Origin: Laccaria trichodermophora
Lineage: Eukaryota; Basidiomycota; Agaricomycetes; Agaricales; Hydnangiaceae
Assembly (NCBI GenBank): GCA_018417955.1
Contig: JACTVC010000007.1
Location: 682,001-746,000 of the forward strand
DNA length: 64,000 bases
Direction: 5' to 3'
Both the position numbers and the translations under genes were made by a program. Positions 11,924 to 22,925 of this stretch are shown in pieces. Position 1 is the stretch's first letter; each line of letters starts with the position of its first letter. Below the pieces are notes generated by a model. That model worked only from the letters and a program-made list of their open reading frames with translations, searched no databases and was not told where the DNA came from.

Positions 11924-12355
11924 ATGCAGCACCAGCCTGAGCAGTCTCTCAAACGCAGAGCCTCCCTTCGTTTTCCAGCACAACCCCCTCCAATTCCCAT
12001 CCCACCTTCCCTTGTAGAGTCACCTTATCTCAAAGCACCCAGATTCAGACAAGAATCATCCGCTCCTTGTGTCCCTACAGAGGAAGACGAACGTTGGTTG
12101 CAGGATACAGTTCCCATCCAATCACAGCCAAGCGAATCTCAGCTTGCACGTAGAAAAACTGTTCCTGCACCTGCTCAATCCAGAAACCCACCTCGCCCAG
12201 CACCGTCTTCCCCTCCTATCACACTCTGGCGACAACCACCACCCACCAACCCCCCACCACGAGCTGATTTGGAACCAATAACACAGAGCCAGAGCTACCA
12301 AACACGATCACCAGCAAACCAGAGTTATTTCGCATCAGTGTCGTCTGTGCAATAG
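11924..12355 (+). CDS. small proline-rich hypothetical protein
   Basis: An uninterrupted frame of about 143 codons from the ATG at 11924 (or 170 from 11843) is rich in Pro, Ser and Gln, with runs such as PAQPPPIPIPP and PPPTNPPP. I do not recognise a family. It starts 87 bp after the E2 stop and is convergent with SF3A1. It may be a real short gene, part of the E2 3' UTR, or chance. Low complexity prevents further assignment. Confidence 0.35.
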   Translation: MQHQPEQSLKRRASLRFPAQPPPIPIPPSLVESPYLKAPRFRQESSAPCVPTEEDERWLQDTVPIQSQPSESQLARRKTVPAPAQSRNPPRPAPSSPPITLWRQPPPTNPPPRADLEPITQSQSYQTRSPANQSYFASVSSVQ

Positions 12356-12632
12356 GCACCTGAACGAGTTTTCTATCCCTTTCAACACACACAGGAATAC
12401 GGACAAACACCCACAACCGCACTTTATTCATTTCTCGCATAAAGGTTCATCGATCTTCTTCAGCTTCAAGATTTCGGGGAGCCTTACTTACCTACATCCA
12501 CGCTTTGCATCCGTCTAGAACAAATCATGCATCATATTATCGTATAGCATGGACATACCATTGTTCAACACACGAAGTAAAACGGCCATTCAATCTCATA
12601 ACACACGGCGAGTAAAAATGGTTTGTAAAGGC

Positions 12633-15293
12633 TTACTTCTTCTTCGGATCTCTGACGCTGAACAATAACAGGTCCTCATCCTCGAGATTGTAGCTTGCAA
12701 TCGTACTTGAATTTGTAAGCATCTTGCCTTGGTACGAAATCCGAATACGAGATGCTGGGACGGAGCTGTCCGTATGCTGAAGAATACGGTCTCGCAGCGT
12801 CGAAACGAGGAGATTCAGAGGGAGATCAGGGATAGACACAACCTTGCCGTCCAATTTCCACTCTGGTTTCGTGGGATCGTTAGGAAGCTGTACGAGTAGA
12901 GAAATAGGATACTAGAAGAAAATAATCCATTAGTATCGAAAAACACAGACGATAAAAGGCAGACTAACGGGATGCATCGCGACCCAGTCGTCTTCAGGGT
13001 ACAAGTTACCACCTGGGAGCTTCGCGACTCGTTGGCGTTTAGCTGGAGGTAGCTCATCTACACCTCCCTCCATCTCGTCCGCTGAGCGGACCATGCCGGT
13101 CTGGGCCGACTGCATCGACCCATTTGCAGCTGCAAGTGCGGCCATCCGTGATGGATGCATGCCCGACACAGGAGGCTGATACCCAAACGGCTGAGCAGCA
13201 TCCAGGCCTTGATAGTGTAACGGCGGAAGCATGACGGGCGGCTGGTTGAACGCGGAAGCGGGTTGAGGACCAGATGATATTGTAGCAGCGGAGTAAGCTC
13301 CCGACCCTGCTGCTTGAGGAGGGGCTGGCAAAGAAGCTGGCGCTGGAGGTAGTGTTGCTAACGGGGGAGGTGCAGCAGCCGGGCCAATTCCAGGTCCAAT
13401 GGCGTTCGTTTCTTGTCTGAATGAAACGTGAGCATGGCAAAAACCAGGTTAGTGAAGAAAACTCACGGCCCCAAACCCTTCGCACGATGAATAGCCGCGA
13501 TTTGTTCGTCGAAATTGACGTTCGTCGAGAACTTGTCCAATGTGTTTGCTTTTGAGGCAGTATGTCCATCCCAAACAACCTTCTCCCTCTCCTTGCGACG
13601 CTCTCGCTCTTCCTCCTCTTCCCTCTTGCGCCGTTCCTCATCAGTCTCAGTGCCGAAAATATCGACACGGGTTCGGGCGAGATTCTTAAGTGAAGACACA
13701 ACATTAGCACCGCGTTGGAGCTCTGAGGCCTGCGCCTTGCGAGCCTCCAAAGCATCGCGCTGCTCTTTCCATTTCGGATCCAGCAGCTCAATACGCATGT
13801 GCTCCTGCAGCTCGTCGACTGCTATTTGCTGTCCACAAATTGTACAAGTTGTCATGGCTCCCTTGGCGTTCTTCGCACCCACTAAGCATCACTGAATTTC
13901 AGTATAAGTAAAGAGGAGGTAGGGGTGAAATATGACATACGTTTGGGAACATAATCTGTCCGAATTTTCATTGGTCCAGCGGTGTTCACGGAGCTTGCTT
14001 GGATTGCTTGTGCACGTGCATATTCTCTCTGGCGAGCTTCCTCGTCCTGTCTCTTCTTTTCAGCACGATCCTCTTCATCGTCACTCTCCTCCATTGCAGC
14101 ATTGTCTTCGCCGCCAATACCAGCACCACCAACTGCAGCAGCCGCTTCTGCCTCTGCGGCTGCTTGTTTTGCACGATGGGCCTCAATATCTTCAACGGTA
14201 TTTTCCATGATCATGGCGGCCATCCTCTTCTGTGCTAGTGTCATGTTCTCCACTTCCTGCACGCTCATTGGTGGTGGGAGTTCGGAGTTGGCATCTGCAG
14301 CAGTAAACTCAATGGTTTGCACAATAGCATAATCGTGCCAGTCAATCTCAGCAAATGCAACTGCAAGGACATTCTCAGCTTTGTGGGTGAGACGACAAAA
14401 ACGAGTACGCACTTCTTTCAGCCTCTTGATCATCTTCACGCTTCTTGTTCTTCTCTCGTTTATTCCTTTCCCATTTCGCATACTTCCTTGCGAGCTCAAG
14501 AGTCTGCCACCGTGCACTTTCCTGCGTCCGCTGCTTCAGCTGTTCCAGCGTCTCCTTATCAGGATAGAGAACTTTTGTATACTGCTCCACCAACCGATTG
14601 AAATACCCGAAAAGGGAGTGGGTGGGTCGCAGGAAGTCGAATTGGTAGTTACGTCCCTCACGAGCGGAGAGGTTGGCAAGGAAGATTCGTCCACGTCGAG
14701 CTGTGAACAAAGCAGTAGCTTTCATGATATCCCTAACTCCAAAGTATGAGAAGGCATAAAGTGTATGATGCGTGAAGGACGTACAAATCAATAGAGCTAA
14801 TATGCGGCATTTCCATTATAAACGCTGGTTGCGGAGGCTCTACTCCGATATCTACAACTGGCTTCGGAGCTGAATCCCCTTCCCCTTTTTCGTCCTTCAT
14901 CTCCGCGTCGTCACCCAAGTCCCCTTGAGCGATTTTGTCCATTTTGTGACGATAATAACCATGATATGGGTCAGCTGGGTTCAGGAACGAGAACTTGGGG
15001 TCAGAGCGCTGGCCCTCGCGGATTTTGTCCTCAAACTGAGGAGGGTTGGCAGAACGTGCAACGAAAAGGGCAGTTCTGTCGATGACAGCTGTGCAGAGAT
15101 TGTTTGTGAGGCAGGGCTTGATACTGTAGGAGTTATGCTTACATTTTATCTCTGGAGGCGGAAGAATGAGACCACTTGTAAAGCGCATGGGGCCGTCCCT
15201 AGGCATCCCATGCATGTCATAATCCATGGCGACGTCGCCATTGAAATGAGCGCCGTTCATCAAAGATTGAGAGTTTACAGCAATTTCAGTCAT
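12633..15293 (-). CDS. SF3A1: splicing factor 3A subunit 1 (SF3A1 / Prp21)
   Basis: SF3A1 is a component of the U2 snRNP that joins the prespliceosome. Exons are 15293-15143, 15088-14785, 14732-14413, 14360-13941, 13881-13467, 13416-12969 and 12911-12633, giving 778 residues. Two SWAP/Surp modules are visible near residues 60-110 (VIDRTALFVARS...YHGYYRHKM) and 165-215 (DIMKATALFTARRGRIFLAN). Next come the PRP21-like charged region, a Cys-containing segment (TTCTICGQQIAVDELQEHMR), a KKR-type acidic/basic region and a C-terminal ubiquitin-like domain (RIRISYQGKMLTNSSTIASY). The length fits the family. It shares an 82-bp start-to-start region with the divergent MRPL31 gene. Confidence 0.95.
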
Positions 15294-15375
15294 GTTGACG
15301 GTGGACGCCAAGTGAGCAGTCAAGTATATTCCCACGATAAATATTTGCCTTGACTTGTTGCATTGACGAGCACAC
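15294..15375. promoter_or_regulatory. compact bidirectional promoter SF3A1 / MRPL31
   Basis: Only 82 bp separate the start codon of SF3A1 (-) from that of MRPL31 (+). Both genes are strongly supported by their protein sequence, so the two 5' UTRs and core promoters must overlap or share this interval. No specific element was identified by eye. Confidence 0.6.
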
Positions 15376-15839
15376 ATGTTCGGAGCATTTCGAGCTACAA
15401 ATGTGAATCTCGGAGGTCTTTTATGGTGAGATTCACGTATTATTTCAATACGCGTACTTCAACTACACTCCAGGAAAACACCTTGGAAACTCTCTGTGAC
15501 ACGAAAAGCCAATGCTCGTTTTCGTCTGAAGAAGGTTGATGCGGTTATTGAAGCAGTCAGGTCCAGTGGGGTGGAATGTGGTGCCCTGGTGCGTGTTTAA
15601 GGCTTTTGCGTCTCGCAAGTTCTCACTTGGTTGGTAGGCTCGTGCGCTTGAACTGCCAAAAGAGCACGAAATGCCAGCCAAGGACAAGTATACAGTTTTT
15701 AGCCCAAGCGCGAAAGGGTATAGAAAAGGCATACATAAGGTTCCCAAATGGACACGAGTGCGTCAAAAGTACCCGCTTCCAATTCTTCACTGACCTTGCA
15801 TCACAGTTGACACTGAGAACCAATCCTAAAGGGTTCTAG
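15376..15839 (+). CDS. MRPL31: mitochondrial large ribosomal subunit protein MRPL31 (mL60)
   Basis: Exons are 15376-15425, 15474-15588, 15638-15757 and 15807-15839, giving 105 residues. The protein opens [20 protein letters not shown] and contains ARFRLKKVD, a central [11 protein letters not shown] motif and [14 protein letters not shown]. These match the fungal MRPL31 family through its start, middle and end. The small size and four exons hide it among short open frames. It is divergent from SF3A1 and ends 51 bp from the stop of convergent Cms1. Confidence 0.92.
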
Positions 15840-15890
15840 CCACATTATACTATTTATTGGACTCAATCGGATAATGCGCTGAGAGGACGT

Positions 15891-16988
15891 CTAGAAGAAG
15901 ACAACTTGAACTTTTCCCGCCTGAATAGCTTTCAGCACCTCTGGTCCACCCAAGACTGTCTTAAAAACTTCATCTCTCGTCTCAGGAATATCGAACAGAG
16001 TCCGGTTCTTTGCATCTCGGAAACTTGTGTCAAGAATGATATGCGAGAGGGCGGAAATTGTCAAAGAATCTGGACGCGAGTTCTCGTTGACCTATTTGAC
16101 AAACAAATTTCTTTCAACTCACCTGTTTCGCAAAACAATTTACCAATTCTGCCTGGGGTGCCAACTGCTGCCCCCACCTTCGTTTGCTTCAGATATGTGA
16201 CGTGGTCTGCAAGTTTGATATGCTTGGAAAAAAGTTTTGCAACTTCGCCACCTTTTTCGCCTCTGAGGGTCTTATCTTTCAACACCCGAGTTATATCTGC
16301 TACTCGCAGTGCAGCCCCTGCTATGAAAAGCAGCGTGGGCGATCCATTGGCTTTGGATTTTTGTGATAAACGGGTCCGTAGAGTTGGGAGCACTGTACGA
16401 GGGATGAATGATTGGCTCGTGCTGAATTGTAGAAATTGTTGGCGAACCTTCAACGATGAATTTAACGAGGTGATCAAGAGTTCGAGGGCCGGTCCATGAG
16501 GTCGTATCAGTAATGGAAGTAGCTGTCTGACCGTTAATTTAGTTTCCTCCTTGGATGAAGTAATGGTGCGGGTGTACCAGGTATTGCAAGATCCCCCATT
16601 TCTAGCTCGGAAAGGTTTGGAAAAGTTTTACGTTGCATTGAAGACAGGTATTGCGCCAATTCTTCGGGTGCTTTGACAGCCACGGCTAGGTCAACTGGAG
16701 CTGCACTCTCGGCTAGTCGTCTTTTCTGGTTGCATGATGAGTCGGAATTCGAACACAGCTTCATGGACAAACCTTCGCCTTTTTCTCTTTCTCCTTCTCT
16801 CTTCTCTTTCGCTTTTTACCCTCCTGCGTTACCAACTCGGTGGAATCCTTCTCATCCTCGCTTCCTTCGCCAGCGACAAATTCACCATTATCCTGTATAG
16901 GCGCACCTTCACCTTCATCTTCTGATAAAGCTACAAGGTCATCGGGCACAAAGTCGTCTTCGAGATCGTCACCTCCTTCGAGCTTCAT
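15891..16988 (-). CDS. CMS1: Cms1/CMSS1-like ribosome biogenesis protein
   Basis: Cms1 associates with the U3-containing 90S pre-ribosome. Exons are 16988-16773, 16725-16578, 16522-16448, 16392-16123 and 16069-15891, giving 295 residues. The N-terminus is acidic (LEDDFVPDDLVALSEDEGEG), followed by a lysine/arginine-rich nucleolar-type stretch (KKRKRREKEKEKKAK). The conserved core includes DTTSWTGPRTLDHL, GSPTLLFIAGAALRVADITR, LRGEKGGEVAKLFSKHIKL and VGTPGRIGKL. The core resembles a helicase-like domain without a Walker motif, as expected for the family. It is divergent from the ERI1-like gene, 101 bp start to start. Confidence 0.93.
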
Positions 16989-17089
16989 GATACTTGGGTG
17001 AGCTTTTGTGAAATAAATTTCACGTGACTTATGAGGACACTTTTGACGCTCACAATGATCAGGCGCCTCTCATCGATTCACCCCAGTCG

Positions 17090-18415
17090 ATGCTCGATCT
17101 CTTCACGTCAACCGCATACTTGAGCATCTCTTTACTCATAGCCTGTCTTATTCTCTGCTGCTATAAATTCAAATTTGACCTCTTCTCTACTCTGAAGAGT
17201 GACCAATTCACCCTTCAAAGTCAAGCTTGTCCAGTCGCTCTAGATAATATTATCGTCGACACACCAATCCCATCGAAAGCCGAGCAAGCGATGCGATATA
17301 CACGTCAATCCCGTTTCTCCAGGAAGAACAGACGCGGTTTTGTGGAGCCTGCCGAGTCGCAGGAGATACCTCCTGAACCCTCCATGACGAGGCAGCCATA
17401 CGAAGTTTTCTTGGTGCTGGACATAGAGGGAACTTGCGATCAGGGCACGGATTTCAATTACCCCAATGAAATTATTGTATGTGTTGTGCAAAATCCTGGA
17501 TATTATGAGATCAACACTTCTACCTTGTTTTAGGAGTTTCCAGTATGCTTGATGCGCTGGAAAAACAGAACGAACGACGATTTCTGCAGTGAACTGGAAG
17601 TTGTTGATGAATTTCGGACATACGTAAAACCAAAGTGGAGACCGACACTCTCGAAGTTCTGCACAGAGCTGACTGGTATAACGCAGGTCCGTCGTCACCA
17701 ATCGGACTCGTCCACACTAATTTTCGTGGCGTTTCCTTAGTCACAAGTTGATGACGCACCTCTCTTCCCCGATGTATTGGTTGATCTGGAGAAATTTCTA
17801 GCGAAGCATGGATTGATAGACGAAGAAACCTCAGAGCCTCTGGCACGGTTTTGCTGGTGCAGCGACGGCCCTTTTGATGTTCGAGATTTTGTTGTTAAAC
17901 AATGTTTTATATCCCAAGTAAGTACTTTTTTGTTCATCTATATCCCGATCATTTATCCAGAACAAGGTGAAGATGCCTCAGTGGATACAGTATAGTGTTC
18001 TGGATGTCCGAAAGGTAGTCAGGCAAGCCCTCCAATCGGCTCAAACTGAACGGCCGTCGACGCAAGTAAGTTCTCAGAGGCGTGGCGTCACCTTTTCTGA
18101 TGCGTCGATTAGGAAAGTAAAGTGCCAACAATTCGCTCGCTAAACATCTCTGCACAACTACAGGCTCTTGAATTGCCAGGATTCGAAGGCAGACAACACA
18201 GTGGCATCGACGTCTGTATACCTTCTTTTTGCGAGTGTGGGGTTGTAACTCACTTGATGGCAAATGCGTCATAGGATAGTCGCAACATCGCGAGGGTTGT
18301 TGCCGAGCTTGCTCGGCGTGGCATTTGCTTGATGCCGAACACTGCAATACATTCAGGAAGGCGATGGCGGTGGATGGGGAAGCACGGCCAGATACGAGAA
18401 GAATACCTGAACTAA
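17090..18415 (+). CDS. ERI1-like DEDDh 3'-5' exoribonuclease
   Basis: Exons are 17090-17476, 17534-17686, 17741-17917, 17961-18065, 18164-18211 and 18275-18415, giving 336 residues. The exonuclease domain shows the DEDDh pattern: FLVLDIEGTCD, a second Asp in SDGPFDVRDF, and His plus Asp in HSGIDDSRNIARV. PRWRPTLS-type and ELTGITQSQVDDAP segments are typical of the 3'hExo/ERI1 group, which trims histone mRNA, 5.8S rRNA ends or small RNAs. With the ATG at 17090 the N-terminus carries a hydrophobic span (STAYLSISLLIACLILCCYK), suggesting a membrane anchor, but an ATG within exon 1 near 17290 would give a soluble enzyme. The start is therefore uncertain; the catalytic part is not. Confidence 0.88.
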
Positions 18416-19518
18416 AGGATCCGTCTCCATCTCTGTGTATTATATTTGAACTTGATCACAGACACCGCAATACTGACTTTCTACGGTGATGATGCTGCTT
18501 TTGACATTGCGCGTTTCAAGATGGTCGGGACGCAGCTTGATATAGATCGCTATACAGTCAAGCTTCGCACTGCCAACAGCCCCCGGCATTTCACCAAGAA
18601 ATTTAATGTTGTGGATAAGAATTCAAGCGAGCACGTCGGAGTCACCAGGCGGAACAGATGAAAATCGGTATTTCACGAAGTCACGGATAAACTCCCTTCT
18701 TCAAAGACATCTGATCTGACGTCGTTCAGGCCACACGAAATGCCCGCATGGGGCTGAATGCCAATCTCTTGCTTGCCTTCTGTACCAATTACACCCATTC
18801 TATGTCTGGTTTAGCGTCGAGGAGCATTTTGCAATGACCTTGGCAGAAAAGTGGCCGCTCAAGATCACAAATTCAGTATGTTCATAGAGTTGAACCACGT
18901 TGAAAGCCAAATGACAGCACTTGAGCGCGATGGCCCCCATCACTTGTGAAATCCAACTATAGGACAAGACACATACTTATCCAACGAAGATGGTCGAATT
19001 CTGTGAGAAAATGGTGGCTTCGTTTACTTCCGCTAGACTCAAGTTTTGCTCGAGCCCAGATCAACCTCACCCTAATCAGACCCTAACAAACTTTTGCCTG
19101 ACCCAAGAGGGTAAAGTGGGCGTAAGACAGATAGGTACACGTTCCGGTATATCATACCGCGCAGCGTTGCCGTTGAAGGCTAGATCGTCTTGTGCAAACG
19201 TATTATCTTCAGAGCTGTCTAGATCAAAGTTAGAGACTGGCCAATCAAATCAGTAGAATGTCTTTTCGCATGCGTGAGATAGACACGTCGAGAGTAGAAC
19301 TTGAAGTAATATTTGATTTTTCTGGTAGGTTTCAAACGAGTTCTATTGGCATCTAATAATAATATGTACGTTACCACCAGATAACGTTTGTCTATGATAT
19401 ATCCTGGCAATGTGTATTGTGATACAGTGTTCATTGTGGCATATAAGTCAAGTGTAATGTATTTGTTGCCGAAAATAACTCTTCCTTCTTTCAGGACTGC
19501 GGTTCGATGTCCATTTTT
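18416..19518. other. intergenic, no gene recognised
   Basis: Between the convergent ERI1-like and TmpA-like genes there is about 1.1 kb with only short frames, the longest about 70-88 codons. None has a recognisable motif or consistent splice structure. Confidence 0.5.
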
Positions 19519-21748
19519 TCACTAAAAACCACCATCAGATTAGTTCAGAACGACTGAGGGGTCTCATGCTCACAAAATCCCACAGCGTGCCGAAACACGG
19601 AATACCCGCCTCTTTGCAACCTTGCATGATCTCCGAATTTCCGATGAAATTCGAAGTGATAAAAACGACTAAAGCTTAGCATGAGAGAAAGATGGTGAGT
19701 GAGATTGTCAATAGGCACCTTCAGCGTCCCAATAATGGTACGCCTCTTTGAGAATGTGCATGGTATCTGGGCGTCCTCCTCGTGCCTTGCTGTCCCACAG
19801 TGTGAGACGTTCGGGTTCTATATTTTCATGGATAAGCCGGCTAATCGTCGGCCCGAACGTCTTCTCTTGTTCAGAACCTGAAGACTGTTAAGCCGACGCC
19901 ACAAGAGAAAGAAAAAAGGCCGCTCACCAATCCATATCAGATACCAGTCAGGCGATTGTAGACATGTTGAAAGAGCGGCACCAATGCCCGTGCCGGTACA
20001 AATACGAATACCACGCTTGTACAGAGTAGAGGTATTAGAAACTCCAGCAAACTGGTGGAAACGATGAGAAAGCTGTAATGCGGGGATTGGCTATTTTAAT
20101 TACCTTCAATTCCCGGGTCCAGATGGTCTTCGGTGGGTTTTGTACGAGCCCTCGTGTGAAGTCGCCTAAAACGTCCCCATTATCATCACTGACATGGAAT
20201 GTTAGCAATTTATCGAACCTTGAACACCTGCAATCATATAATGGTATTTTGCATGCCGACCCTCTGATACAATGCCGAAGGCATGATATTCCATGATCGA
20301 GGAGCGACTGATCCGTCCCAAGAGACCTTGCTGCATGCCGCGTTTGAAGCGGATGATTGCAACCTTTGGTGAGGGCTACATCACGGCCCATCAGAAAATG
20401 CCACAGGCCACGGAGAATATCAACCCACAAGTTCAATGTCGATAGGCACCTCCCTGACGAAAAACCAAGGCAGAGCGATGCTGCGAGGTGAAAGGCGTTA
20501 GCTGCGGTTCCTATCACAATGAGATGCGGTGTACAAAATGGTCATCCCCATTGTGAACCAGAAATCCTGATGGTGAATAAGAGCTACTCCATTGAGATTC
20601 CACGAGCGAGTAACTGGATCGTATGTGTCGCCGAGGATAACAAAAACCCCTGAGAATTTGTTCACATATGCCATATACCCAACCAGAAAATAGAAGTAAA
20701 TCTTACAGGTGCAGATGAGGCCCAGCCATCCAACAAATCGATGATGACGTTCAAAAACGCTACATAATTGGTATCTCAGCCGTGGCAGGGGTAACCGCAG
20801 CAGTATTTACGTACTTGTGGTGGGTATTCCGAACCCAAGGAAATGCACTTAAAGCGCTGATCATGACAGCCAGGTTTGTGACTACTCCCATCACCAAGAC
20901 GGCGTCATGAGTGACATTGAGCTTCCGAAAATTGTTGATGACTTTGAACAAAAGCCAAATAACCCCAGAGAGTGCGCAGCCGCTGTGAATACCGCCAAGA
21001 TGCTGTGGTACATGTCAGAACTGCACTGCCCGCAATGTCGCTGGTGACGTACTTGTAAGACGGATGTGCAACCCAAGCGAAACCATAATGGCGGCCACTG
21101 GGTATGTGAGCTGAAAGATCTTCGCAATCAGCAAGGCACTGACCTTGGCAAAAAAAGTATTAACGAAGAGGTACAGGAAGCGGCCAAAAACCTCGTTTCG
21201 CATTAGGATAGCGAAGTTGAAGTTGGCAACCACTATCGTGCCAGAGTATTTTACGCCGTAAGGGAAATGCCCAGAGGCCGCCAAAACCAGACCGATCATG
21301 TTGAGGCCGAAAGTGAAGGTAAAAAACTTTCTGGAGAGTCGTGAGTCATACTGAACGGAATGGAGAAGGCATCTTACCTGTATGTGTTGAACCAGAGATT
21401 CCATAATATCCACTTAGAGAGCACCCTCTTGGACTTGGGCGCTGAACTAGCTGTAGGTTTTTCTGAAAGGATGACTTCCTGGGTTGTTGTTGTAACACCC
21501 GCATCCTTCTCCTTCGAGGGGAGTGGAACATCGGAAGGTGGGGGTTTGACGTCCTTGGAGCGGGATAATGACACTGGCAGGGTATCGAGAGTCCCCTTTT
21601 CGGCGTCGATGAGGGCTTGAGGGTGTCCTCTGATCTCTTGAGACATGATCAGGATTATCGATACCAGTAATAGCGCAGCAAGTACAGGATAAGTTACGAG
21701 GGGGGGGGTCATAGAACCGGGGAGAAATCTCGCATATTTATAAGCCAT
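19519..21748 (-). CDS. TmpA-like polytopic membrane protein (putative membrane flavoprotein family)
   Basis: Exons are 21748-21378, 21330-21144, 21097-21053, 21002-20815, 20759-20707, 20649-20535, 20480-20429, 20375-20228, 20165-20104, 20051-19928, 19877-19719, 19668-19574 and a stop-codon-only exon at 19521-19519, giving 533 residues. After a Ser/Lys-rich N-terminal loop come several membrane segments, with KWPPLWFRLGCTSVLQ, HLGGIHSGCALSG and HHNVFERHHRFVGWLGL. The C-terminal half has FKRGMQQGLLGRISRSSIME, GDFTRGLVQNPPKTIWTREL, ICTGTGIGAALSTCLQSPDW and a final GIPVFGTLWDF. These match the fungal family that includes Aspergillus TmpA, a regulator of conidiation described as a membrane flavoprotein. 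If the last intron is retained, the protein instead ends 12 residues later, at 19535. Confidence 0.82.
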
Positions 21749-22925
21749 GGAACCGGTCAGGTCGAAGACACAGGGTGAAAAATAACCATAGGAAATAAGA
21801 TCCAAAAGAGAATCAATCCACCAATGTCAGACAGTGGCAAACTCGCGAGCCTGAAGTTTTGGCCCGGGTCCTACATTCCGAGAATTCCGGTAGCTCGGAT
21901 GCCTTCGAATACGGAATGAACCACATCTCGTGCCTCAGGGCGGTCCAAAGAAGCCGCAAAGCAGGTTTCGATACATTAGGAAGTGAAAGATACTTCGAGG
22001 CGCCTGCGCAACCTTCATGGACAGGTCTAGGCTGTGGTACCCCCTTTAGGTGTCTTAGGTATCAGCCGGCGTTGCTGGTATTCCTGTGTAGGTCTCCAGA
22101 GCGCCTCATGGACATCCCGCCCATGGTTTGGCGTGTAAATGTTTCAGCGGAGTAAAGCTACCTATGGATCGGTACCGGTATGAAAGCTTTGAGCCGAAAT
22201 CAATCCGTAGCACCGGTGGAGATTTTGCCAGAGGGCGCAGTGCTACCGCTGACGAGTGAGGTGAGTCACTTGGGAGATCAAGATGCGTACTCAATCTCAA
22301 TAAGTATGATAAAAGAGAATTTGACGACTTCATCAACCTTGGACAACGTGGGCCTCCAGAAATCAGGACCAGATATGGGGAATAATCGATGACTTGGTCA
22401 TTGGAAGACGGAATTCAGAGATCTTGTGGGTTTTTACGGTTCTCTTCCTGTGGAGCCAAAAACTCACAGTTGTTTATTGGCATTCAGGGAGCTCTCTGCG
22501 TGGGCGAGAAAGCACGATGGTAGTTTCAAAAAGATCCAAGTAGGGATTAGTAGGAAAGCATCTACACTGCTGTCGCCACAATGGATTGACCAGGTACAAC
22601 CTGTTCATAGGACAAAGTGGTACAAACATAGTCAATTACTCAACAAGTCAGATTGAAGCGCGCTTACCACTTGTATAGTTAGGGAAACTGAGATCGACCT
22701 TGACGATTTTCACTGGCAAGGAACGGCCTCGTTCCATAGTTTTACTACAAAAGTCTTGTAACCGGTTTTTGGTTTTGCCGAGTATGTCCAGCATAACCAG
22801 ATCTGCACGGTATAATGGAGAAGTTGTGTCCGCTTTGCCGAATGCACACGCATGTCTTGATACAAACAAATAGAATACATCGTGAGTTCCATAAAATAAG
22901 AATATAATAATCGAGCACCAATGAA
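21749..22925. other. intergenic, no gene recognised
   Basis: About 1.2 kb upstream of the TmpA-like gene and downstream of NDC80. Short frames on both strands show no family signature. It should contain the TmpA-like promoter. Confidence 0.45.

Noticed and set aside
21112..21143. Short in-frame GTCAGT...TTTCAG (33 nt) intron in the TmpA-like gene
   Set aside because: A 46-nt intron ending at the next CCCAG (21098-21143) restores the family sequence KWPPLWFRL, so the longer intron is used.
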